Source: Epiperipatus broadwayi
Taxonomy: Eukaryota; Onychophora; Udeonychophora; Euonychophora; Peripatidae
Length of the DNA: 64,000 nucleotides
NCBI GenBank assembly: GCA_028023455.1
Contig: JAQFVV010006274.1
Span: 1,734,001 to 1,798,000, forward strand
Direction of reading: 5' to 3'
The first letter of the stretch is position 1. Every line of letters begins with the position of its first letter. Below are positions 24,738 to 34,485 of this stretch, in pieces. The notes under the pieces were generated by a model, which did no database searches, had not been told where the DNA came from, and saw only the letters and a program-made list of their open reading frames with translations. The translations under genes and the position numbers were made by a program.

Positions 24738-25554
24738 GGTATTTACTTATTAGTCCTGTGACACAGCACGTATTAGACCTGTTGCACCTTTTCACATCCG
24801 CAATAAATGTGTAACATTGCAATTAGGTTAAATGAATCCAAGTAAATCTGATCTCATATCAAAATGTGTTTTCTATCTGATTTCGATCTGATAACAAAAG
24901 CATTTTTTTTTTCAAAATCAATTTTTTTTGCTCAGTTTTTGTTTAAGATTTCATTCTGACAACAGCTTGATTTCAGTGGCATTGCATTTTTTTCACGTGT
25001 TTTTTAACCGATCTCATAAGAAATTTTTTTTCCCAAAAACTTTTTTTTTGCTCAGTTTTTGGTCAAGATTTTATTCTGATAACAGCTTGGTTTCACTTGC
25101 ATTGCATTTTTGCTTCATAGCTATTGTCCATTTTCAATTTCATTGTTGCTTAATTTATTTGATTTTAAGTGAGTAAATAACTGTACTTTCCCCAAAACAT
25201 TGAAAGACTTTGGGGTACAGCAAAATGGCATAATAAGCAACAGTGACAAACATCATAGTAAACACTTCATTTGCATAATGAACAAAATAAAAAATAATTG
25301 TTTGCCATTGTGAATTATTAATAAAAGGTTATTTTGTGAAAAATATATATATATTTATATCCATAATCACCTGGTCATTTTGGAGGCAAAAGTGAACATT
25401 TTTTATTTGAAATCTCCATTTTTCTCAGAATATTTGATCCACTTATTATAAAATATAACAGACTACTTCCACTTATTCATTGTTATATATTGCAAGGAAG
25501 TAATGTATGTGTATATTTTATAAACTTAATACTTTTTCATATATATTTTATGTA

Positions 25555-25990
25555 AATGTTATATATTTTATGCTTTTTTAAATAATATTTTAGGCAATTT
25601 TATAGTCAAATTCATATCTTGAGTGTTGTTATAAATTTTATACTTTTTCATGCAAATGTCGTATATATTTTCTGTAAATGGCATACATATTTTATGCTTT
25701 TTTAAATAATATTTTTGGCAATTTTTGTAATTTAGTGATTTTATAGTCAAATTTCATATCTTTAGTATTGTTTTAAATATCTATTCCACAGGGTGTTTTA
25801 AATTTTTTTCCTGTGTATGTTGTATGTAGTTCTATATAGTGAAATAACATTTTCAACTTTTTGTATAATAGTTTCTTGCCATTAACTGCTGTTAAAAATG
25901 TAATTTTAAAGATCATATTTTTTTAGCTATTTTGTAGTCAAATTCATATCTTTAGTATTGTTTTAAATGTGTATTCCTCTAACTGCTGTT
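25555..25990 (+). repeat. Internal short repeats of Merlin-like element 1
   Basis: A motif with TTTTTTAAATAATATTTT followed by GGCAATTTT and ATAGTCAAATTCATATCTT recurs near 25575, 25700 and, in part, 25920. TAACTGCTGTTAAAAATGTA occurs at about 25882 and 25980. These are imperfect direct repeats typical of the interior of a non-autonomous transposon. Confidence 0.6.
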
Positions 25991-26102
25991 AAAAATGTAA
26001 TTTTAAAGGTCGTTTTTTTTTTTTATAAATTACGCTCCAAATTGTTTATATTTTTTGTGTGAAAGTAGTATTTTTAGTCCTAAGCTTATGTATTTTTTAG
26101 TC

Positions 26103-26400
26103 CTAAGCTTATATATTAGTCCTGTGACATGGAGCATGTATTTAGACTTGCTGCCCCTTTTCACATACATATTCAAGCTGCCAATAACTTTGTAAATCTT
26201 GCGATAAAATATTATGTATAAGATCTGTGTACCCATTCCTTTTTTGCAAATCTTGCAAAAAATATCATGTAGAAGATCCGGGTACAGGTTATTTTGGTCA
26301 GATCACAAGATAAGAAAGTTATCGGCGGTTTGATATGAATGTGAAAAGGCGCAGGATATCTAATATGTGCTCTGTGACACAGGACTAATATGTAAGTACC
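26103..26400. repeat. Hairpin (palindromic) right terminus of Merlin-like element 1
   Basis: The segment starts with TTAGTCCTAAG/TTAGTCCTGTGACA words and ends with TGTGACACAGGACTAATATG. The arms continue inward through TGCCCCTTTTCACAT and its complement GTGAAAAGGCGCA, then GATAACTTT-type words. A matching palindrome lies at 38880-39093 in element 2, so the hairpin belongs to the family rather than being chance. Confidence 0.75.
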
Positions 26401-26769
26401 CATTTATATTTATTAATTAAAAGTTTTTGCATAGAAACATAATAAAAATAGATATAAGTAAAAATATCGACTATTCTATTATGAAGTGGGAAACTACCAT
26501 CTCAGTATGTTATAACATTTTGAAAAGATCATTAATTGCAAACATTTATATAACAATATTATTCTTTCTTGTTTTCTAGTTAAACTGCTGTTCATTTTAA
26601 GTGTAGACTTATATAAACTTATGCCTTCCATAATTTTTTGTAATTCAATTGTTATTTTTTTTTTTTCATTTGGTTGATAATGAAATACAGATAACTTTTT
26701 TTTTTTAAATATTCATGGCATATAATGGTATAATTAAATATTTCTTTATGTCAGTGTTTAATTAACTGT
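26401..26769. other. AT-rich spacer
   Basis: This is low-complexity A/T sequence between the Merlin-like element and the inverted flank of the next Penelope-like element. No feature was recognised. Confidence 0.5.
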
Positions 26770-26904
26770 TCACATATTCAAGTGGCCCATTTCTTTAAAA
26801 TAGGTATGCTTGATTTTTTTTTTTTTGTTAATAGAAAAATGGTAAGCAGCTATTGCACATTTCTTTGATATTCTGCTTTTTATTCTCTCAGTATGTGTAC
26901 ACTA

Positions 26905-27660
26905 TCACTACAATGGAAAAATGTTAAAATCAAAATAGTGGTCAACATGGAAACCAAATTCAAAAATGACCCTCTAAAAGATGAGGTTATTGAGAAGACA
27001 GTGAGAAAAATGAATTTATTACCAAAGAAGCATAAAGATAAATGGTATGTTAACATAAAGAACACTAAAAAGTCACAATATAATTTTCATAAAGGAAGAT
27101 AAAGAAAACTGTATGATGTTAATGAAAAGGAATGAGTACTGAACAAAACTTGATATACAAACAAAACTTGATATACAAATTGCAATTTTTACATTTATGG
27201 AATATAGCATCATATAATCTTAAAAACATTAAAGCCAAATTTGTTTCAATAGTTCTTAGAGAACACTGTGCAAAGATATTTACAAAAGCAGAATATTTCA
27301 AAATGTATCCCTCTGCCGCATAAGGAAAACTTAAGAATGATGCTGATTATTGATTTTGGTGGTTCATACTTTTACAAAACAGCCAAAACTATTACTGTAT
27401 GAATGATTGAAGAATTGGGATTAGTAGCCAAATATTTTTTTAAATCATTATGCAAATTCATTAACAAGATTAAAAGCATGAAAATAGATGCTTATAATAA
27501 AACTGGGTTACTCTATGTAAAAGAGTTATACAATTTTGTGACTAGAATGGAATCAATCAAGGTAATTACTGAATTGCTAAATAACAGCAACAATGACCAT
27601 CACCAAGGAAATCATAATAGGGATTTTGAAATGGTGTGATAAAGGTCTCACAGTGGCAGC
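26905..27660 (+). pseudogene. N-terminal reverse transcriptase region of PLE-2
   Basis: The frame 26893-27102 reads KIVVNMETKFKNDPLKDEVI, then MNLLPKKHKDKWYVNIKNTK, matching the minus-strand PLE-1 at 20380-20700. A second frame at 27132-27323 (HLWNIASYNLKNIKAKFVSI) and a third at 27403-27639 (MIEELGLVAKYFFKS, KTGLLYVKELYNFV, NNSNNDHHQGN) continue the domain. Stops and frame changes between them show decay. The sequence around 27640-27665 (CTCACAGTGGCAGCAAATGG) is the intact version of the site where the RTE LINE landed in PLE-1. Confidence 0.7.
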
Positions 27661-28289
27661 AAATGGAAAATATTTTAAGATGAATAATGGTTGGTCAGTG
27701 GGCTCTCCATCAGCAGTATCAGCAGTAGTCTATTCCTAGCAACAATCTAATAGTGTACTATTTCCAAACAGAGATAATTAAACTCATGTTTAATATAGGC
27801 AAGATACATGCAAGACATGTTTATATAGGTTACTGACACACAGTTGATGAAACACAACAAAAATTGGAGTAAGCATCAACAGTGTCACCTTGGAGAAAGA
27901 AGACAATAATAGAGGAATAAAGTTTTTGGACTTATGTACAAAGACAGGGTCACATTTTAAATGACAGAATGATGTTTAAGCCTCTAAATATAAAAGGTGT
28001 GATCTACCGTAGATTAATAATCCCAGTATCACATATATGCAGGATTGAAAGGTTTTTTTAATACCGAATTCATACACTATACAAGTTTGAATATGTTAAA
28101 AAGAATAACATTGAACAGTACACAAATGGCCTTAAAAATATAGGATGTAATCATAAGCATCATGAAGAGATTCTATAGCAAAATAAAAAATCCTCACCCC
28201 AACCAATGAGAGGAACTTAAAAAATGGATATGCATGCCTTATATTTCAAAGATTGCACATAAATTAAAAAATATATGCAAGGTAAATTT

Positions 28290-28640
28290 AATCTAATCTT
28301 TCAAAGCCTTCCATCATTTAACTAATTACCTTGCAATGCCGCTTATTATGGGGAGTTGAGGGAATCTTTCAATGGGACCTGCCCAACACAGATATTTATA
28401 CAATAGAGCTCTCAGAGATGAAGAATATACATCAATATTTGTAAGACCACTAGCAAAAAACCAGCCATAGATTCCAACTGACAAAAGCAGAAATAGTGTA
28501 TGCAGAGAGAAACGGGGGGGGGGGCAGAAAGCAGAAGTTCAAAGAAGCATTTCAGTGACCATTTTTCTATTAACAAAAAAGAAACAAGTACATTAATTTC
28601 AAAGAAATGGATTATTTGAATATTCAAATTAAAATTGAAT
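28290..28640 (+). pseudogene. GIY-YIG endonuclease remnant of PLE-2
   Basis: A short segment reads NAAYYGELRESFNG (about 28336-28377), the YYG core in the same context as PLE-1 (CNAAYYGESRANL). It is followed by out-of-frame pieces and finally LLTKKKQVH and FQRNGLFEYSN, homologous to the tail of the PLE-1 domain. A run of about 12 G at 28505-28517 lies within it. Catalytic residues beyond the core are lost. Confidence 0.65.
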
Positions 28641-28750
28641 ACACAAATAGTTGATTATTATATAGTAAACATATTGAAAGCATGTTAGTCAGTGATAAAG
28701 CTGAATATTTAAAAAATATTTTATCTGTATGTTCATTAACAATCATCACC

Positions 28751-29403
28751 TATTATTACTTTAGCTTAGAAAAGAAGAAAATTAGTAACAATTGAAAAAC
28801 AAAAATATTGTAAATTATTGTATTTGACTATCAATGACTGATAACATCAGAAATCATACTTAAGAAATAATTAAATCAATTTAAATTGCTATGGCATATG
28901 TCTATTGCCAGTGTTCTAGAGTGGTGACTCTTTCAGTAATCAAATGATTCATTGAAAGTACGGAATAAACAGGGAAAATTGTGTGGATTTTTTTTTTTTT
29001 GAGACACATCAACCATTTGTGAAAAGTTCTAGAAATATAGAACTGTTCTGTTTAATAATGATTGCTCATACTGAACAAAGATAGCATCATGTGTCTTTCT
29101 GTGTTTAATTTTATCTGCTTTAGAAATATTAAGTTATTCCAGATTCTTTTCATAGAAGCATTTGTTATAAGGTTGAATTTATCATTGGATAGTAGATTTT
29201 AGTGCTATTTCCACATCCCAGACTTGTTTTTGCTACTGGCCACCATCAGTGATTATTTAAAATTATAATAGACAATTCTGTAGTAGTATGAATACAATGA
29301 GTTACTGTGTCTGAATGAGAAGGATTAGTTAACTTATATGTTGTTTAAATTTTCATATAAAATAGGTGCATGTATATAATATACTTGAATAATAAATAAA
29401 ACA
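28751..29403. other. AT-rich stretch without recognised feature
   Basis: No coding signal was found. It sits between the 3' end of PLE-2 and a hammerhead-bearing repeat and may include degraded PLE 3' sequence. Confidence 0.45.
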
Positions 29404-29600
29404 GGCAAAACTCTCCATATAGTAGTGCAACTCAGTGCAAGCCAGAGTAATCAATTGATGCCAGAAGGCATGTGCATAAAATCCCTATCTAGTGCTTAAC
29501 CATCCAATATTCCCAGACTAGTTTCTAGCTTGTGGCTTTTGTCAGTGAGGAGCTTTGGATCTGGGAGCATTGCACCTAGATCTTAGGATCTAATGCAATC
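29404..29600 (-). repeat. PLE-associated terminal repeat with degenerate hammerhead (family B, copy 1)
   Basis: It matches 31140-31320 closely and in the same orientation, starting with AAAACTCTCCATATAGTAGTG and running through AGAGTAATCAA-GATGCCAGA to a TAGATCTTAGGA end. Its first 40 bases also match, inverted, the terminal segment of PLE-1 (15180-15240). The minus strand carries a hammerhead-like core, CTGACAAAAGCC...GCTAGAAAC, with the CUGANGA box damaged. Confidence 0.7.
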
Positions 29601-29799
29601 CTCCAGCAGCCACCTTTTATCTCTATTTAACTACAAAACTATGAGTCTAAAATTGAAAACACAATAGTATTTTCAATCCAAGCGAATTAGCTTATATAGT
29701 CATATAGGTCTGAACTCAGTTCAGTACCTATATATTTTGGGGTCTTTGGTTCTTTAATAACCATAGCCACCATTATTCTTTTAGGCAGGATTAGTATTA

Positions 29800-29905
29800 A
29801 ACCACTAAACATCACATGATCACCATTTCTTATGCTTCCTCATAATCGTTTTTTAAAACAAGCAAAACTCTCCATATAGCAATACACGCCACCTAGTGGC
29901 TCTAG
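29800..29905 (+). repeat. Fragment of the PLE terminal repeat
   Basis: CTAAACATCACATGATCACC followed by ATTTCTTATGCTTCCTCATAA and CAAAACTCTCCATATAG is the complement of PLE-1 positions 15205-15290. It is a further short copy of the same terminal sequence. Confidence 0.65.
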
Positions 29906-30082
29906 AAATACAATGTTAGTTTCTGGTTTCCTATATTAGGTGGAATTAAAAAAGGATAATGAAGCTTCACTGTAATATTTTGAAGCTAAACTGAGGGTAA
30001 ACTCATTACCTTTGAGTGTTATTATCAAAATGAAGAAAACTTTTAGTTTCCTAACAGCAACAAGGGTTTAACTGACATCGTT

Positions 30083-30590
30083 GTGAAAACAAAAATGGTA
30101 GAGAATGTATCAAATCAAGTGCAGAATAGAGGGGGAAATGCAAGTCAAGAAAACAGCAGTATAAATAAACAACTGATGGAAGAAGATAATCCAGTTAAAA
30201 AAGAAAACACCTCAGGACTATATGTCACCCAAAATATCACAAGGGAAAGAGAAAGTGAATGTTGTTGAAGGCTTCAAAATGTTTAAAATTGAAAACGTTA
30301 TCTAAAAAGCGAAACCGATTAAAAAAAGTTTAAAATTGAAAACTTTATCTAAAAACGAATCAGATTAATAAGAACAAATCTATAAAATCTAAATTTGAAA
30401 CTAATGAGAGAAGTAAGTCAAACAAATTATTTAATGTTAATAACCAAGAATTTAAGTATGAAGAGGCATTACAATCAAAGTATGGGGTAAATAATGTTAT
30501 GCAAGAGGCTTATGATAATATATTGGATTTAACGGATGAGGAAGATGAAAAATCAACTCTTTTAACGAAGTCACTTAATGAATAACTTTT
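30083..30590 (+). pseudogene. Unidentified coding remnant
   Basis: I do not recognise this protein. A 61-residue hydrophilic frame at 30083-30268 (rich in Asn, Gln, Glu, Lys) is followed after a frameshift by about 70 residues ending in EDEKSTLLTKSLNE and a stop (about 30375-30584). The latter includes KLFNVNNQEFKYEEALQSKY and ILDLTDEEDEK, with ordinary coding-like composition. Between them an about 45-base segment with AAAATTGAAAAC-TTATCTAAAAA is duplicated. Its position between two PLE terminal repeats suggests a retroelement-encoded N-terminal protein, but a processed host-gene fragment is also possible. Confidence 0.4.
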
Positions 30591-30734
30591 AATAAGGATT
30601 GAGAAATTTAAGGAATAAAACCGAACAATTCTTTTATCAAGATCATAACCACAGAGAAATTCATTTGACAAACTGTATTCTAGACACTCCAGCTAGAAAT
30701 ATCATTTTTGTAACAGTAATAAGAATTTTGTTGT

Positions 30735-30975
30735 AATATTTGAGGGCACGGGTCTGCACTCCTCATTTGTTCCACAGGGGTTGATGATGGGAGTCATTGG
30801 GGGTCTGGTTTATGGGTGCGGGCTGTTGACGATTATTGCCGCTTCCCGGAAAACCTGCCAGGAGGGTATGGGGTCAATGTTTTCAGCGCTTTTTCTGCTC
30901 TAATGGGCTGCTGCGCCCCCTTGATGGATTGTTTTTGGGCAGTGCAAATCTGTGCTTGTCCATGTATAGATACAC
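30735..30975. other. GC-rich island of unknown origin
   Basis: About 240 bases are far richer in G and C than anything nearby, with words such as GGGTCTGGTTTATGGGTGCG and CTGCGCCCCCTTGATGG. A plus-strand frame (30836-31051) reads PLPGKPARRVWGQCFQRFF and GLFLGSANLCLSMY; another reads QGLMMGVIGGLVYGCGLL. I recognise neither. It may be a promoter or UTR piece of a retroelement or an insertion of foreign composition. Confidence 0.4.
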
Positions 30976-31131
30976 ATTAAGTAAAATTATACAACCCTTT
31001 TATGGATACATTTGTTATCAAGCGTATGTACTTTGTAAACCTGGTCAATAATTGTTTTACCTTGTAACATTGAACACTTTGTAACATCATGTAGCGGGTG
31101 ATCAGTCACCTGTATTTTTTTTTCTTTAATG

Positions 31132-31330
31132 AAAAAAAAACTCTCCATATAGTAGTGCCACTCAGTGCAAGCCAGAGTAATCAATGGATGCCAGAAGGCT
31201 TGTGCATAAAATCCCTATCTGGTGCCTACTCATCTAATATCTCCAGATTAGTTTCTAGCTTGTGTCTTTCATCAGTGAAGAGTTTTGGATCTGAGAGCAC
31301 TGCATCTAGATCTTAGGAACGTGATGTTTA
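31132..31330 (-). repeat. PLE-associated terminal repeat with hammerhead (family B, copy 2)
   Basis: This is the better preserved sibling of 29404-29600. The two copies are about 1.7 kb apart in direct orientation and enclose the unidentified coding remnant and the GC-rich island, an arrangement like the two terminal repeats (pLTRs) of one Penelope-like element. The hammerhead lies on the minus strand. Confidence 0.7.
31236..31285 (-). ncRNA. Hammerhead ribozyme motif, family B
   Basis: Reading the minus strand: stem I strand CTCTTCA, then the exact core box CTGATGA (31269-31275), a weak stem II (AAG...GCT around an ACACAA loop), GAAAC (31251-31255), a very short stem III, an ATC cleavage triplet (31246-31248), and the returning stem I strand TGGAGA. 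Stem I pairs over six bases including one G-U. Cleavage would fall between 31246 and 31245. Stem II has a mismatch, so activity is uncertain. Hammerheads of this layout are known from Penelope-like elements. Confidence 0.6.
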
Positions 31331-33039
31331 GTGTTTAGTGATTATAAGTATGTTTGCATGCTTATTTTAAAACTATAATTATGTATCGATTTTTTAAAAT
31401 TATTTTTTAAATGATCAGGTCGTAGGACTTGTGATCTCAGTATTTCAATTTTTTACTCAACAAATCTTAGATGTTTATATTATATAGATGCCCAACTTAA
31501 TAAAACCTAATCTACTAATATTCAAGCAAAATTTACCTACAGTAATGTGATCACAATAAACACAAACTATAATTTTTTATTTATATCAAGAAAACTCGTA
31601 TGGAATTATTATATTTCGTTATAATATTTATTAATTGTGATTCATTAATTGTTTAAAGGCATTTTCGCATAAATTGTATAAATTAATAAAAGTAATGAGG
31701 GGGCTATTTCTTTTATTTAATCTTCTACACACCCATTTAAGCATTACTAATATGTGTTCTTCCAAGCATAGGAAATACTTTTTATAAAATGTTGACTTTG
31801 TTAAATTTGTACTGCTAAGTGATTAAAGCAAGGGGTTTGACTGACCTGACACCTTAGTATTTTCCCACAGGGTTTCATAGCGACTCTTCCTGGGAGTTGT
31901 TGCATCTTCCCACCAAAGTTAATTTTGAATAATTAAAAGATTTTATAATTTTTCTTTTTTATTCATTTATTATATATATTGTACGTTTTATTTCGTCATG
32001 GAGTGGCGATTATTCACATCTTTTTTTAATTTTTGTGTTGATTATTATTTTTGAAATACTACTAAAAATTATAATTTTTTTAAATTAGGAGTTATATTTT
32101 CAAATTTTATTTTATTTAGCTAAAAGCAAAACAGCCTTTTTTGTAATAACTGATTGCTGACAACAACAACAAAAAAAACCTTTGTAGAAGCCTTTTACAA
32201 AAAACAACAACAACAATAATTAAGACACAACATTTACTAAGTGAATAAAATTCTGGACCCGGTGAGGATTCATGATTTTTTTTTGGCTCATCTCTCTGGC
32301 TAAAATACTTAAGATACCCATTTAATATAATGTAATTGTATAGCTTGTTAGAGTGGTTGCCTCCCTTCCCTCTCTACTCCTAACTTTGCTTGGAACTTGA
32401 TAAAATTTACATGTTTTCCCAGAATTTGAGCCTTGTGTCTTGGCCATGGTAAATGGATGCATTTGTTACTCACTATTTGCACTTGCATGTATGTGTATTT
32501 CAATTAAATTAATTATATTATAATTTGTGTTAAATTTTTAAAAAATGAAAACAGTTAATTATCATTTGAAATAAATAAACAGAAATAAAAAATTATTGAT
32601 TTTACACATCTATAATGTTTTTTGTTTAGTTTTAAGTCAGCCCGTGGAGATATCAAATTAAAAATCTGGAAATAATAGTATAGTTTTTAGCTGTGTAATA
32701 TAATCTTTATTGTATTATCCATTAAGCTTGTAACAGTGTTATAACATTGTTGTAAAAAAAAAAAAAAACTCTTGATACTATTAGCTAGATAATAACTATA
32801 TAAGTCTTCATTTTCCCTTCTCATTTCATTAGAAGAAAGAATGAAAAGCGTTAGAATCAGCAATTGAGATATCCCTTTATCACTATTTATTTTAAAAATA
32901 GATAAATTGTGATAAGAGGGGATTTTTTAAAATAGATAAATTGTGATAAGTAGGGGATTTTTTTATCATAATACCCCCCCCCCGTTTTCCTTTTTCAATA
33001 TTTCATATTAAAATGGTTTCCTTCCCGTTATATATAAAT
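31331..33039. other. AT-rich stretch, one short tandem repeat
   Basis: There is a two-unit tandem repeat at about 32893-32962 containing ATAGATAAATTGTGATAAG and GGGGATTTTTT. A poly-C run lies at about 32983-32991. Nothing coding was recognised; a slightly less AT-rich patch at 31840-31915 and another at 32340-32460 lack supported exons. Confidence 0.5.
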
Positions 33040-33182
33040 AAACACAAAAACTTATAAGTAAAGTTTAAAAGAGAAGTTATAAATAAATAAATATAATAAT
33101 AAGCTGAACGTTTTTGAGGATCCATGCCTCATAATCATAGCTTTCTTAAAAATATATAATAAAATATATGCAAAGATATTTA

Positions 33183-33530
33183 AATTAGCACGTGATATAT
33201 GGCCCATTTCTTCGATATATCAAAGCAAGTGTCTTTTCTATTTATAGCATTAATATTTCCATTAATGTAGAATGCTTCTTTTATTTTTCTCTTATGATCA
33301 TTCAATTCTGTGCATATAATTACAGGATTAACAGGTGTAAAATTATGTCCAGATTTCATAGCATGCTCCAAAAACACAGATGTATTGCTGTTCTTCTGAG
33401 CTCTATTGTAAGTGTACATGTGTTAAGCAAGTCTAGTATTAATAGTAGCTTTAGTTTCACCATAATATACAGCTTGGCATCCATTTTGAGGGCATGAAAT
33501 GGAATATACTACATGTAGGGTGAATGATCA
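33183..33530 (-). pseudogene. GIY-YIG endonuclease domain of PLE-3
   Basis: The domain begins after a Cys pair (SCPQNGC) with AVYYGETKATINTRLA (33430-33480), holding the YYG core and the conserved Arg. After an in-frame stop it continues as a 79-residue frame (33180-33419) with NTSVFLEHAMKSGHNF and KRKIKEAFYINGN. The Glu of KIKEAFYI is the position of the catalytic glutamate. The single stop between the two pieces is the main lesion; otherwise the domain is well preserved. Confidence 0.85.
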
Positions 33531-33689
33531 ATCAATATGATTTTTTGAGTTGTTGATCAATCTGTTAGAATTAGGAGGAGTTCTAAATCCTATTTTAAAC
33601 TTATTGATTAATGCTTTAGTTAGTTTGTTAGATATTTTGGAAATGTAAGGAATGGTAATTCTAGGAAGTTGAATACATGGTACAATATT

Positions 33690-34402
33690 ATTTATTTTAT
33701 TATGGAATTTAGTAATTTTATTTTAATAGATTTAAATTTAAAACTTGCTGTCATTAAATCTTTAATAAAATTATTCATATTTTTTCTGTCTGCTTCATAT
33801 TTGTAGAGATGCAAATTTCTAAATAAGAAAGAATTTAAACCAGCAAATTTGTGTGATGCAGGTGAGTTAGATTTAGGGTGAATACAGCTTCTAATTTCAA
33901 AAGGCTTAATTATCATCTTGTAATCTATCATGTCATTATTTCTTGATAATGAAAGGTCAAGATATTTGATTTCTTTGTTGTTATTTTCATATACAGTGCT
34001 AAGTGATAGATTAGATCAATTTTGTTCTTGTCGTATGTATAAAATATTATCCATAGAGGCAATAATAAATATATCATTCACATACCGAATATATGTAAAA
34101 TCATAGGTATTGTAATATTTTAGTATTATAGAGCTCTCAAATTTATTTAAGTAGACATTAGATAAAATGCCACTGACACCTAAGCCCATTGGCCATCCAT
34201 CTTTCATAGTAAACTATTTGTTTTTTTCGAGTGTAAAAGTGTGCAAATCAAGCCAAGAAAGGAAAGCAACAATAAATTTAACTTTTTCAATAGAGCAATG
34301 TGTTCTCAAAAGTTCTTCATGCACTATTTGAATGGATAATTTTTTATTAATGGATTCATATAATTTTTTCACATCCATTGTAGCCATAGTGAATGTATTC
34401 AT
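33690..34402 (-). pseudogene. Reverse transcriptase domain of PLE-3
   Basis: Three consecutive frames read in order from 34402 downward. First, MATMDVKKLYESINKKLSIQ (palm motif A; usually 'DV.sLYtnIp'). Second, GWPMGLGVSGILSNVYLNKF (34147-34204; motif B, usually MG...SP..a.lyl). Third, TYIRYVNDIFII (about 34070-34105), where the catalytic YxDD has become YVND. Then comes KEIKYLDLSLSRNNDMIDYK, IIKPFEIRSCIHPKSNSPAS and HLYKYEADRKNMNNFIKDLM (33720-33990). The aspartate-to-asparagine change and stops make it inactive. Confidence 0.85.
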
Positions 34403-34485
34403 AAGTTAAAAACATTCAGCTTATTATTATATTTATTTATAACTTCTCTTTTAAACTTTACTTATAAGTTTTTGTATTTATTAAT

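Larger units (their letters stand above)
24738..26400 (+). mobile_element. Merlin-like DNA transposon 1, internally deleted
   Basis: Both ends carry the same inverted repeat: GGTATTTACTTATTAGTCCT on the left and, reverse-complemented, GGTACTTACATATTAGTCCT on the right. The subterminal part (TGCACCTTTTCACAT) also repeats at both ends. From 26103 to 26400 the right end is itself a complete hairpin with TTAGTCCTGTGACA termini. The left 450 bases match the reverse complement of the right end of element 2 (38869-40347), which keeps a transposase fragment. No transposase remains here: the centre (25500-25990) consists of several copies of an about 60-base motif containing AATAATATTTT and TCATATCTTTAGTATTG. 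Assignment to Merlin comes from element 2. Confidence 0.75.
26770..28750 (+). mobile_element. Penelope-like element PLE-2, plus strand, with inverted flank
   Basis: A decayed relative of PLE-1 in the opposite orientation. The 5' edge (26770-26905) is an inverted copy of the element's own 3' end (28530-28640): TTTTTTGTTAATAGAAAAAT with neighbouring words occurs on opposite strands at the two ends. Between them are the N-terminal RT (26905-27660), a damaged palm box (RYMQDMF, about 27808) and GIY-YIG remnants (28320-28620). The 3' non-coding part runs to about 28750. An inverted terminal arrangement of this kind is known for Penelope-like elements. Confidence 0.75.
33040..34485 (-). mobile_element. 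Penelope-like element PLE-3, bounded by inverted repeats
   Basis: This is a different Penelope family from PLE-1/2. The edges are inverted repeats of about 70 bases: AAAACTTATAAGTAAAGTTT and following words at 33046-33118, and the complementary ACTTTACTTATAAGTTTTT at 34455-34474, continuing inward to AAAAACATTCAGC at 34408. Within are the RT (33690-34402) and the GIY-YIG domain (33183-33530), both on the minus strand. Only the 3' two-thirds of the open reading frame is present, so the copy is 5'-truncated and then capped by an inverted piece of its own 3' end. Confidence 0.85.

Noticed and set aside
24928-25176. 82-residue plus-strand frame
   Set aside because: It is the subterminal region of Merlin-like element 1, made of imperfect repeats (TTTGCTCAGTTTTTG words); it has no protein motif.
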